Below the pieces are notes generated by a model. It was not told the origin of the DNA. It made no database searches and saw only the letters and a program-made list of their open reading frames with translations. From assembly GCA_023426435.1 (NCBI GenBank), contig JAFAAS010000056.1:1-27353 (forward strand): a DNA stretch of 27,353 nt. Reading direction: 5' to 3'. Below, piece by piece: positions 1-7,312 of this stretch. Origin of the DNA: Verrucomicrobiota bacterium. GTDB taxonomy: Bacteria; Verrucomicrobiota; Verrucomicrobiia; Opitutales; Opitutaceae. Both the position numbers and the translations under genes were made by a program. The stretch's first letter is position 1. Every line of letters starts with the position of its first letter.

Positions 1-985
1 TCAAATCTCCTCCGCTCACCGCCCCCGACAACACCACGCGCTCACCCAGCCCGGCCGCCCGACTCTTCGGTTGCGCAATCCCAACCGGCGCCGCACTCGA
101 TCCCACGCCCGCCCGCAAAGCCGACACCCACACGCCCGCCGCGCCAATCCGCTGCGAGGTCTGCTTCTCGAATCCCGAAAACGTCTCGATCGTCCCATCA
201 TCCATCGAGAGCCGCCACACCTTCGAAAAATCCCGCGCAAAACACAGGAAGACTTCCCGCGTATCGGGATTCAAAACGAACGAAGCGCGCGTCGGAAAAT
301 ACGCCCCCGGCCCCTGCACGCTCCGCTCCAGCGTGGCCCACGCCTCCTCGTAGCCGAAGTCCTCCACGTGCTCGCTAATATAGGCGTGCGCGATCCGATA
401 ACGATCCGCCCCAATCCCATACACACTCCCCGGCTCGCGCCCGATGAAGTCGTAGGCCGGAAAATTCGTCATCACCACGAACGGCCCTTCCTTCGGCACC
501 ACGCCATGAAAGCTCCCAAAGGGCTCGACGATCATCGCCTCTCCGTCGCGATCCGCGATCAGCGAATGCAACTCGTCCCCACCCCACGGCACAATCCGCC
601 GCCCCGCGATCAACCGTTTCAGATCCTCCAGCGAATTCGAATACTCGATCGCATACTCGTAGAGCCCGCCCATCGAAAGCCCGCCAGCAAGATTCGTATA
701 TGTCTGCGGCACGTTCTGATCGAGGATCTGCAAATTCGCAAAAACTCCCGCGTCATTCATCGCCGCAAGCTGCAGCCCGTTGCCAAACTCGAACCAGAAA
801 ACCGACCGCCCGCCCGTCCGCGTCACCGACAACCGGATATCCCAGTCCGCATTGTCGAAGTTCATCCCATACCACGTTTCGCGACCATACACCGCGAAGC
901 TCGTGCACGCCGGCACCGGTGATTGAAACACCGTCAAGCTCGCGCCGATCGCCGCGAGCAGTCGCACGCCCGATTTGAATTCCAA
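1..985 (-). CDS. Secreted Ntn-type linear amide hydrolase (choloylglycine hydrolase-like), 3' end outside window
   Basis: The frame is open from about 985 to the left edge and has no stop inside the window, so the C-terminus is missing. A hydrophobic leader (LLAAIGASLTVFQSPVPA) is followed directly by CTSFAVYGRETWYGMNFD. A Cys at the mature N-terminus followed by a GMNFD/DW segment is the hallmark of the penicillin V acylase/bile salt hydrolase family (Ntn hydrolases acting on linear amide bonds). Further family-like stretches are AAMNDAGVFANLQ and SMGGLYEYAIEYSNSLEDL. The last visible part (IAQPKSRAAGLGERVVLSG) reads like the start of an Ig-like domain. The start is uncertain: TTG at 985 gives the nucleophile as residue 27, GTG at 967 is also possible, and neither has a clear ribosome-binding site. 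It is the last visible gene of the arabinan unit, 135 bases after the GH43 gene. The substrate cannot be read from sequence. Confidence 0.7.
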   Translation of the reverse strand, partial: MEFKSGVRLLAAIGASLTVFQSPVPACTSFAVYGRETWYGMNFDNADWDIRLSVTRTGGRSVFWFEFGNGLQLAAMNDAGVFANLQILDQNVPQTYTNLAGGLSMGGLYEYAIEYSNSLEDLKRLIAGRRIVPWGGDELHSLIADRDGEAMIVEPFGSFHGVVPKEGPFVVMTNFPAYDFIGREPGSVYGIGADRYRIAHAYISEHVEDFGYEEAWATLERSVQGPGAYFPTRASFVLNPDTREVFLCFARDFSKVWRLSMDDGTIETFSGFEKQTSQRIGAAGVWVSALRAGVGSSAAPVGIAQPKSRAAGLGERVVLSGAVSGGDL

Positions 986-1120
986 GAGATAGGGGGATTG
1001 GGGGTTTTCACTGTTCCGGAAACAGCTCCGGTCTGCCCGCCTAACCCGCTCAACCCTCCTTCCCCACCTTCATTTCGAAAATTTCTCCGAACTCAGCCGA
1101 AGACGTCCCGCCGCACCCGT

Positions 1121-3751
1121 TCAGTCCGCATCATAAACCTCGAGCAACACCACGCCCGAGGTCTCGCCTTTTCCCCGCACGACAAAGCTGTAAGCGCCCG
1201 GCGCCAGCGTCATCAACAACGCCGACGACTTCGTGTCGTTTTGCGCCAGCGGCGTCGCCCCGATCCTCGCGCCCGTCGTCACGATCGCCGCCGCATTCGC
1301 CTCGCCGCCCCAATCGTCACCCGCCGCAATCGTCGCCGCACCCCGATGCAAGGTCACCATCGGATCCGCCAGCACTTCCGCCTCCCCAATCCCTTGAGTC
1401 GTCAACGTCGGCCCCACCGCGCGCACCAGCACTCGCTTCGGTTCCTCGCCTTCGATCACAAATCCCCCAATCGCCACGCCATTCCCCGTCCCCGCCGCCG
1501 CCCGCGTCGCAATGCTCACGAACCTCGATCCGCCACTCGCCGCATCGAGGTCATACACTTCCAACAACACCACTCCCGACGACGCGCCTTTCGCACTCAC
1601 CACAAATGTATAAACGCCCGGCGGCAGCGACTGCAGCAACGCCGACGATCGCGTATCGCCCGCCGCCAGCGCCGCCATCCCCAGCCGCGCCGACTCCGCC
1701 ACGATGTCCGCCGCATTCGCATTCTGACCCCAATCGTCATTCGTCGCGATCACCGCATTCCCGCTCCGCGCATCGTGCACCGTGATCACCGGATCCGCCA
1801 ACACCTCCGCTTCCCCAATTCCCTGCGTCGTCAACGTCGGCCCGACCGCCCGGATCAACACGCGCTTCGACGCCTTCCCCTCGATCACAAATCCACCGAT
1901 CGTCACCGCATTCCCCGCCCCGCAACGCGCCCGCGTCGCAATCCCCAGAAAACGCGACCGCCCGTCGCCCGAGGGCGGCTCCTCGACCGTCAACGCAGCG
2001 ATCGCACTCGTCACCGTCCCGTGCGCATTCGCCACCACCACCGTGTAGCTTCCCGCGTCCGCCGCCGAGACTTGCGCGATCGAATACGACGCCCCCGTCG
2101 CCCCCAAAATATCCACGCCATTCTTTCTCCACTGAAACGTCGGCGGCGGCTCTCCTTCCGCCGCCACCGTCAACATTACCGCATCGCCCGCATACACGCT
2201 CCGATTCTGCGGCTGCACCGTAATCGTCGGCGCCGCATCCACCGCCAACGCCGCCACTTTGCTTCCCCACCACGCCGTCCCGTCATCCGACAACGCACTG
2301 AAGGCCTGCACCCACACACGCTGGTCGTCATCCCACAATCGCACGACCACGCCGCGATAAATCACCCCCCACAACGCCAGCGTAATATAATAATCCCCCG
2401 ACAACTGCCACGTGCCGGTCACCGCCCCCGTGATCGTTCCGTCCGCCTGCAGCGTGATCACCGACGAGGTCTTCGCCCCCGCCGCGATGTCCTTGCCATG
2501 GCTGATCCATTTATAGTCACCGGGCACGAGCGCCGCATTCGCCGCCGCGATCGTCTCTCCCGCATACCGATGCGGCGCCACCACCGGCCAGCCTTCCGCA
2601 TTGATGAACATCTGATGCACCCGCACTTCGTGCTGCTCCCCGCGCCCCACGAACCGGGTGTGAAACACGTTGAACAGCTTCCCCGTATCCGCATCACGAT
2701 ACGCCGAGTTGTGTCCCGGCGACACATAACCGCGACTCGCCCCCAGCGGCTCTCCCGCCACCGCAAGGAACTGGTATCCGCCCATCAGCTTCACGCCATG
2801 CGGCGCAATCGACGCATCGTCGAACAAGGTCCCCGGCGCCCCCGCCACCGTCGCCAGATCCTTCCCCGCCGCATCCACATACGGCCCATCCGGATTCCGC
2901 GAACGCCCCACCCGCATGTTATACCCACCCACCGCATCCAACCCGCCAAACGAAACAAACAGATAATAATATCCCGACTTCGGCGCATACAGCACATAGC
3001 CGCCTTCGATCCGCGCATGATTCCCGCCGATCAGCTTCTTTCCATAACCCTGCCCCGGTTTCTGCCGCCCCGTCGCCGGATCCATCTCCAAGATAAAAAT
3101 ACCGCCCGAATAGGATCCATACACCATCCACAGTTTCCCCGCCTGATCGAAAAACACCGCCGGATCCACCACGTTCGGATGCTTCGTCGCATCATACGGC
3201 GTCCCATCCTCGCTCGCCCCGCTCATCCCCGATCGCAACAACACCGCAACGTGCTTGTAAGGCCCTTCGATCGAATCCGCGACCGCCAGCCCCAGCGCGC
3301 TCCGCGGCGAATCGCCGCGACACGCACAATAATACATATAATATTTCCCATCGCCCAACCGAATCACATCCGGCGCCCAAAACGTATTCGTCTGCGCCCA
3401 CGTCAGCACTTCGGAAAACTCCACCGCCGCATTCGGCACCAACTTGTTTCCCGCCGCCGGACTCGTCGAGATCTGCGTCCACTTCATCAGGTCCGCCGTC
3501 TTCGCCGACGCCAGATGCGATCCAAACACATAAACATTCTCTCCATCCCTCACCACCGAGGGATCATGCACCGTCACCTCCGCAAACGCGGGCGCTTGCG
3601 CCATCACCGAGAATCTGCCGTGCGCCACCGCAATCAGAACCCCACCCCACAACACTGTCATTCTGAGCGAAGCGAAGAATCCCCGTGTGCGCCCGCCTAC
3701 GGTAATCGCTGTTAGCTCTCCGGTTCGTCCACAATGATACAATTTTCGCAT
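1121..3751 (-). CDS. Secreted multidomain GH43 endo-1,5-alpha-L-arabinanase (Abn2-like)
   Basis: An 876-residue protein that should cut arabinan backbones outside the cell. The GH43 five-bladed propeller spans about residues 58-390. Its expected catalytic residues are visible: base D63 in VHDPSVV, pKa-modulating D196 in NVVDPAVFFD, acid E249 in RIEGGYVLY. GSYSGGIFILEMD is typical of the long bacterial arabinanases such as Bacillus Abn2. A lipocalin-like C-terminal arabinanase domain follows (about 395-500, WISHGKDI...WVQAFSAL), then an Ig-like domain (about 508-590, ITVQPQNRSVYAGDAV) and two copies of a ~140-residue domain (about 600-735 and 740-876; FVIEG, VLIRAVGPTLTTQGIG) ending in EVYDAD. 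ATG 3751 has a good Shine-Dalgarno sequence (GGAGAGGG). However, the region up to residue 32 is partly encoded by a dispersed repeat and the hydrophobic signal segment lies at about 33-51, so ATG 3661 is an alternative start. Confidence 0.9.
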   Translation of the reverse strand: MRKLYHCGRTGELTAITVGGRTRGFFASLRMTVLWGGVLIAVAHGRFSVMAQAPAFAEVTVHDPSVVRDGENVYVFGSHLASAKTADLMKWTQISTSPAAGNKLVPNAAVEFSEVLTWAQTNTFWAPDVIRLGDGKYYMYYCACRGDSPRSALGLAVADSIEGPYKHVAVLLRSGMSGASEDGTPYDATKHPNVVDPAVFFDQAGKLWMVYGSYSGGIFILEMDPATGRQKPGQGYGKKLIGGNHARIEGGYVLYAPKSGYYYLFVSFGGLDAVGGYNMRVGRSRNPDGPYVDAAGKDLATVAGAPGTLFDDASIAPHGVKLMGGYQFLAVAGEPLGASRGYVSPGHNSAYRDADTGKLFNVFHTRFVGRGEQHEVRVHQMFINAEGWPVVAPHRYAGETIAAANAALVPGDYKWISHGKDIAAGAKTSSVITLQADGTITGAVTGTWQLSGDYYITLALWGVIYRGVVVRLWDDDQRVWVQAFSALSDDGTAWWGSKVAALAVDAAPTITVQPQNRSVYAGDAVMLTVAAEGEPPPTFQWRKNGVDILGATGASYSIAQVSAADAGSYTVVVANAHGTVTSAIAALTVEEPPSGDGRSRFLGIATRARCGAGNAVTIGGFVIEGKASKRVLIRAVGPTLTTQGIGEAEVLADPVITVHDARSGNAVIATNDDWGQNANAADIVAESARLGMAALAAGDTRSSALLQSLPPGVYTFVVSAKGASSGVVLLEVYDLDAASGGSRFVSIATRAAAGTGNGVAIGGFVIEGEEPKRVLVRAVGPTLTTQGIGEAEVLADPMVTLHRGAATIAAGDDWGGEANAAAIVTTGARIGATPLAQNDTKSSALLMTLAPGAYSFVVRGKGETSGVVLLEVYDAD
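3657..3682 (+). repeat. Dispersed 26-bp repeat, copy 1 (inside GH43 gene)
   Basis: Core ATTCTGAGCGAAGCGAAGAA, identical to the copies at 6107, 7199 and 10436 and in the same orientation. Here it lies within the 5' end of the GH43 gene and, read on the minus strand, encodes GFFASLRMT just before the signal segment. This element is widespread in bacterial genomes and is known from spurious HSERSEES-type translations; its function is not established. Confidence 0.9.
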
Positions 3752-3776
3752 AACACTCCCTCTCCTTTTCGCCCCC

Positions 3777-4721
3777 TCACTCCATCCCTCCAGCCCGCCC
3801 AAACACCGGCATTCCATCCGCTCCCCACCTGATCGGCTTCACAAACGTATGCCGATCCGGATTCCACAACGGATCCCCCACAATCTCCCGGTAGGTCCGC
3901 GCATGATACACCAGCATATCCGTCACCCCATCTTCCGCGACCGTGAAGGTGCTGTGCCCCGGCCCATACACGCCGTGCTCATAACAACTCTTGAACACCG
4001 GCTCCTTCGACTTCGTCCAATTCGCCGCCTCCAGCAAATCCGCCTCCTCCGGCGCATGCAGCAACCCCACGCAATAATTCTCATCCGTCGCGCTCGCCGA
4101 ATAACTGATGAAAACCTTCCCATGACTGATCAGCACCGCCGGTCCTTCATTCACCGCAAATCCGCGCGTCTCCCACTCCAACTCCGGCGTCGACAACCGC
4201 ACCGGCTTCGTCGCCAGCGTCGAATACGACGCCATCCGCGCTATATACAGATTCGAATTCCCCGGAATCCGCCGATCCTTCTGCGCCCACACATAATACG
4301 TCGCCCCGCGATGCGTGAAGGTCGTCGCATCCAAACAAAAGCTGTCGATCCCCGTATGCACCTGCTCCGGCTCGCCCCATTCACCCGCCAACGGATTCTC
4401 CGCCGTCGTCGAAATCACATACATCCGATGCTGAAATAGATTCTCTTTGATTTCCCGCGACGGCGCCGCCGCAAAGTAAATCGACCATCGCCCATCCCGA
4501 TGATGAATCTCCGGCGCCCAAATCAACTCGCTCAACGCCCCCGCCTCCGGCTTCCGCCACACATCCATCGTCTGCGCCTTCGCCAACTCCGCGATCGTCC
4601 TCGCCCGCCGCAACTCGATCCGGTCATACGCCGGCACCGAGCCCGTAAAATAATAAAACCCATCCGTGTGCTTCCATATAAACGGATCCGCCCGCTGCAA
4701 AATCAATGGCTCAATCTTCAT
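3777..4721 (-). CDS. Cytoplasmic GH43 alpha-L-arabinofuranosidase
   Basis: A 314-residue single-domain GH43 enzyme without a signal peptide. It should release L-arabinose from arabino-oligosaccharides in the cytoplasm. Likely catalytic residues are base D12 in LQRADPFIWK, the modulating Asp in SFCLDATTF and the acid Glu in FAVNEGPAVL. The segment KVFISYSASATDENYCVGLL is typical of exo-acting arabinofuranosidases in this family. The start is ATG 4721, which overlaps the stop of the upstream symporter gene as ATGA, so the two are probably translationally coupled. This pairing (importer plus intracellular exo-enzyme) fits uptake of short oligosaccharides. The gene ends 25 bases before the next GH43 start. 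An ATG 63 bases upstream would add a tail unlike GH43 and would overlap the symporter gene heavily. The exact GH43 subfamily and linkage preference are not certain. Confidence 0.88.
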   Translation of the reverse strand: MKIEPLILQRADPFIWKHTDGFYYFTGSVPAYDRIELRRARTIAELAKAQTMDVWRKPEAGALSELIWAPEIHHRDGRWSIYFAAAPSREIKENLFQHRMYVISTTAENPLAGEWGEPEQVHTGIDSFCLDATTFTHRGATYYVWAQKDRRIPGNSNLYIARMASYSTLATKPVRLSTPELEWETRGFAVNEGPAVLISHGKVFISYSASATDENYCVGLLHAPEEADLLEAANWTKSKEPVFKSCYEHGVYGPGHSTFTVAEDGVTDMLVYHARTYREIVGDPLWNPDRHTFVKPIRWGADGMPVFGRAGGME

Positions 4722-6094
4722 AAAGTTGGGCGCGTTGTCCTCAACGCGCCGTTCGAATCGTCCGCGCTGCTCATCATCTCCCAATAAAACATATCCGTCA
4801 CCCGATACTTCATCATCAGCAACCCCACCCCAATATGAAACGCCCCCGGAATCACCGTGAGCATCAACGCAATCCCGCCGAGCGCCTGCGCCGACTGCGC
4901 CTCATTCGCCACATAGCCGAAATGATCCAGCAGCTTGTTCGTCCCCGAGCCCGCAATCGCCAGCCCGAGACTCTGAAAAAACGCGATCAACCCAAACGCC
5001 AACCCCTGCACCCGCACCCCCGTCTTGTGCTCCCCGTAATCCACCGTCTCCGGAATGATCGACCAGAAAATCGGCGCATGCAGATCCACCACAAACGAGA
5101 GCACGAAATAAAACACCAGCGCCACCGTCGCATCGCCCGGCCCGACCGCTAACAACATCGCCGCGCTGATCGCCCCCACCGCAATCTGCGTCCACCGAAA
5201 CACCCGCACCTTGCACAGGCGCTTCGTCATCCAGGTTGACGCCACCATCGCCAATATCGCCGCCAGCACGCCCGTGCCCATGAAGGTCGGGATCAACGCC
5301 TCGCCACCTTCGAGATAATATTTCGCATAATACGCCGCCGTCTGCCCGCGCACCACATAACCAATCGTCCCCAACACGCACACGCCGCATAGGATCAACC
5401 ACTGGTCATTCTTCCGCAGATTCGAAATCTGGATACGAAGCGGCGTCTTCTCCAACCGCTGCTCGACGCGCTCCTTCGTCGTGAAAAAGCAGAACCAAAA
5501 CAACACCACGCCCGCCGCCGCCATCACCGCCATCGCCAGCTGATACCCCCGCGCCAGATTCCCCTCGCCCCACCGCATCGCCACGAGCGGCACCAAAATC
5601 GCCACGAAAAACCCCGCCACTTTCGCAAAAAACAACCGGTAGCCATTCGCCGACAACCGATCCGCCGTCGAGTCCGTCAACACCCCGATCAACGAGATAT
5701 ACGGCACCGTCACCAAACTGAAGAGCACCGTGTTCAACACATACGTTGCATACGCCCAGATCAGTTTTCCCTGATAACTCAGGTCCGGCGTCGTGAACAT
5801 CAGCACCGTCGAAAGTGCCAGCGGAATGGATACAAAAAGAAAATACGGCCGGTATCGCCCCCACCGCGTCGTGAACCGGTCGTTGAACCACCCGATCAGC
5901 GGATCGATCACGCCATCGAGCAGCCGCACCACGAAAAACAACACCACCAGATCCGCGGGCTTCAGCCCGAACACGTCCGTATAAAAATACCCGACGATCA
6001 GCATCATCGACGAGATCACGACGTTCACCGCCGCATCCCCCGCCCCAAACCCCACCTTCTCCAACACCGACAGTTTTTCGGAGTGAGTCTTCAC
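4718..6094 (-). CDS. GPH-family sugar:cation symporter (MelB/XylP type)
   Basis: A 458-residue protein with about 12 hydrophobic segments. It begins EKVGFGAGDAAVN, the usual N-terminus of glycoside-pentoside-hexuronide:cation symporters, and carries the family signature LLDGVIDPLIGWFNDR followed by TRWGRYRPY. D60 and D64 correspond to the cation-binding aspartates of MelB. ETVDYGEHKTGVR in the C-terminal half is also a family motif. The likely job is inner-membrane import of arabinose or short arabino-oligosaccharides, judged from its coupling to the cytoplasmic arabinofuranosidase downstream (ATGA overlap) and the arabinanase gene upstream. The start is GTG 6094, with AGGA about nine bases upstream; that AGGA directly abuts the end of repeat copy 2. 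The substrate is inferred from context. Confidence 0.88.
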   Translation of the reverse strand: MKTHSEKLSVLEKVGFGAGDAAVNVVISSMMLIVGYFYTDVFGLKPADLVVLFFVVRLLDGVIDPLIGWFNDRFTTRWGRYRPYFLFVSIPLALSTVLMFTTPDLSYQGKLIWAYATYVLNTVLFSLVTVPYISLIGVLTDSTADRLSANGYRLFFAKVAGFFVAILVPLVAMRWGEGNLARGYQLAMAVMAAAGVVLFWFCFFTTKERVEQRLEKTPLRIQISNLRKNDQWLILCGVCVLGTIGYVVRGQTAAYYAKYYLEGGEALIPTFMGTGVLAAILAMVASTWMTKRLCKVRVFRWTQIAVGAISAAMLLAVGPGDATVALVFYFVLSFVVDLHAPIFWSIIPETVDYGEHKTGVRVQGLAFGLIAFFQSLGLAIAGSGTNKLLDHFGYVANEAQSAQALGGIALMLTVIPGAFHIGVGLLMMKYRVTDMFYWEMMSSADDSNGALRTTRPTL

Positions 6095-6106
6095 AATAAA
6101 AATCCT

Positions 6107-6132
6107 GTCATTCTGAGCGAAGCGAAGAATCC
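6107..6132 (+). repeat. Dispersed 26-bp repeat, copy 2
   Basis: Same core as the copy at 3657. It lies in the 82-base gap between the arabinanase stop and the symporter GTG, with its end next to the AGGA that serves as the symporter ribosome-binding site. The following bases (CACGGCGAC ... ACGCTCTA) are shared with copy 4 at 10436, so the full element is probably about 60 bases. Confidence 0.9.
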
Positions 6133-6176
6133 ACGGCGACGACCGCCGCCGGGTGAACGCTCTAATCCACCGGGGC

Positions 6177-7190
6177 TCATTCCCGCCCCACCTCCTCGCT
6201 CACATACCCCTCCAACACCCCCGCCTCCACCACCGGCCACCCGTCCTCATCCCACGCCAACTCCGCCACCTTCAACTTCTGCCGCCCATCGTCCGCATTC
6301 TCATACGCGTGAAACACCATCACGTCCTTCCCTCCAAACGCATACACGCTGTTGTGCCCCACGCCCGCCCACCGCTCATCGCCTTCCAGCAATAACGTCC
6401 CTCCACCTTCCGCCATACTCTTCCCCGCTCGATCCACATACGGCCCCGTCACGTCCTTCGACCTTCCCACCACCATCTTGTAAGTGCTCTCCGCCCCGCG
6501 ACAGCACTTATCCCACGAAACGAACAAATAATAATATTCGCCTTTCCGATATATAAACGGCGCCTCGATCTCAGCCGCCCCCGCATCCGCCTCGTCGGTC
6601 GCCCAATGCCTTTCCCGCTTCGCCAGCGTATGCCACTCCTGCGGCTCCGCCACCGACACCAAGTCCTCCGCCAGCTTCGCGAGCTTCAACCCGCCCCAAA
6701 ACGACCCGAAGCTCATCCACGCCGTCCCGCGCTCATCGAACACCACCGCCGGATCGATCGCATTCCACAAATCGCGATGCGGCACCGAGCGCAGCACGAT
6801 GCCTTTGTCCTCCCAACGATACTCCGGCGACTCCGGATCCAGCGTCCGATTCACCGTCACGCCAATCGCCGACGTATTTCTCCCAAACGCCGACACCGAA
6901 TAATATAAATAAAACCGCCCGTCCCGCTCCACGATGTCCGGAGCCCAGATATGTCCGTTGAAACTCGGCGCCACCTCCTTCGCCCACGACGGATCCCCCG
7001 GAAACACCCGCCCGCGCCGCTCCCATGTTTTCAAATCCTTGCTGGTATAAAACGTGATCCCGGGCCCGGTGCTAAAGAGATAATAAACATCCCCTTCCTT
7101 CGCCATCACCGGATCGTGAATGCTCACCTGCTTCGCCTCCGCGAAGACCAGCAATCCCAGCGCAAGGAGCGCGGTAATTTTCGATCGCAT
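6177..7190 (-). CDS. Secreted GH43 endo-1,5-alpha-L-arabinanase (AbnA-like)
   Basis: 337 residues with a signal peptide (hydrophobic LLALGLLVFA, probable cleavage after AEA, about residue 19). This single GH43 propeller domain has the usual length of bacterial endo-arabinanases. Catalytic residues by family position are base D26 in SIHDPVM, D146 in NAIDPAVVFDE and acid E209 in AEIEAPFIY. GHIWAPDIVERDG and SFGSFWGGLKL are characteristic of arabinanases. It should hydrolyse alpha-1,5-arabinan in the periplasm or outside the cell and feed the TonB receptor and the symporter on either side. ATG 7190 has only a weak AGAG upstream; repeat copy 3 begins nine bases upstream. It differs from the large GH43 at 1121-3751 in lacking accessory domains, so the two may work at different places or chain lengths. 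Confidence 0.9.
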   Translation of the reverse strand: MRSKITALLALGLLVFAEAKQVSIHDPVMAKEGDVYYLFSTGPGITFYTSKDLKTWERRGRVFPGDPSWAKEVAPSFNGHIWAPDIVERDGRFYLYYSVSAFGRNTSAIGVTVNRTLDPESPEYRWEDKGIVLRSVPHRDLWNAIDPAVVFDERGTAWMSFGSFWGGLKLAKLAEDLVSVAEPQEWHTLAKRERHWATDEADAGAAEIEAPFIYRKGEYYYLFVSWDKCCRGAESTYKMVVGRSKDVTGPYVDRAGKSMAEGGGTLLLEGDERWAGVGHNSVYAFGGKDVMVFHAYENADDGRQKLKVAELAWDEDGWPVVEAGVLEGYVSEEVGRE

Positions 7191-7198
7191 CTCTGTTT

Positions 7199-7224
7199 GT
7201 CATTCTGAGCGAAGCGAAGAATCC
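7199..7224 (+). repeat. Dispersed 26-bp repeat, copy 3
   Basis: Same core as the copies at 3657, 6107 and 10436, located in the gap between the TonB receptor stop (7313) and the arabinanase start (7190). The flank (AGGTGGGCGCTCGCTGG) differs from copies 2 and 4. Confidence 0.9.
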
Positions 7225-7312
7225 AGGTGGGCGCTCGCTGGCCGCGCTCCCTTGGAGTTCTCCGCCTCGCTCCGTGAAACCCTATCGTTGTCGGCTTTCT
7301 TCCGCGCTCCGC

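Noticed and set aside
923..3715. Very long plus-strand open frame (930 codons)
   Set aside because: It is antisense to the GH43 gene and extremely Arg/His/Pro-rich, which results from GC-rich codon bias of the real minus-strand gene. No domain is recognisable.
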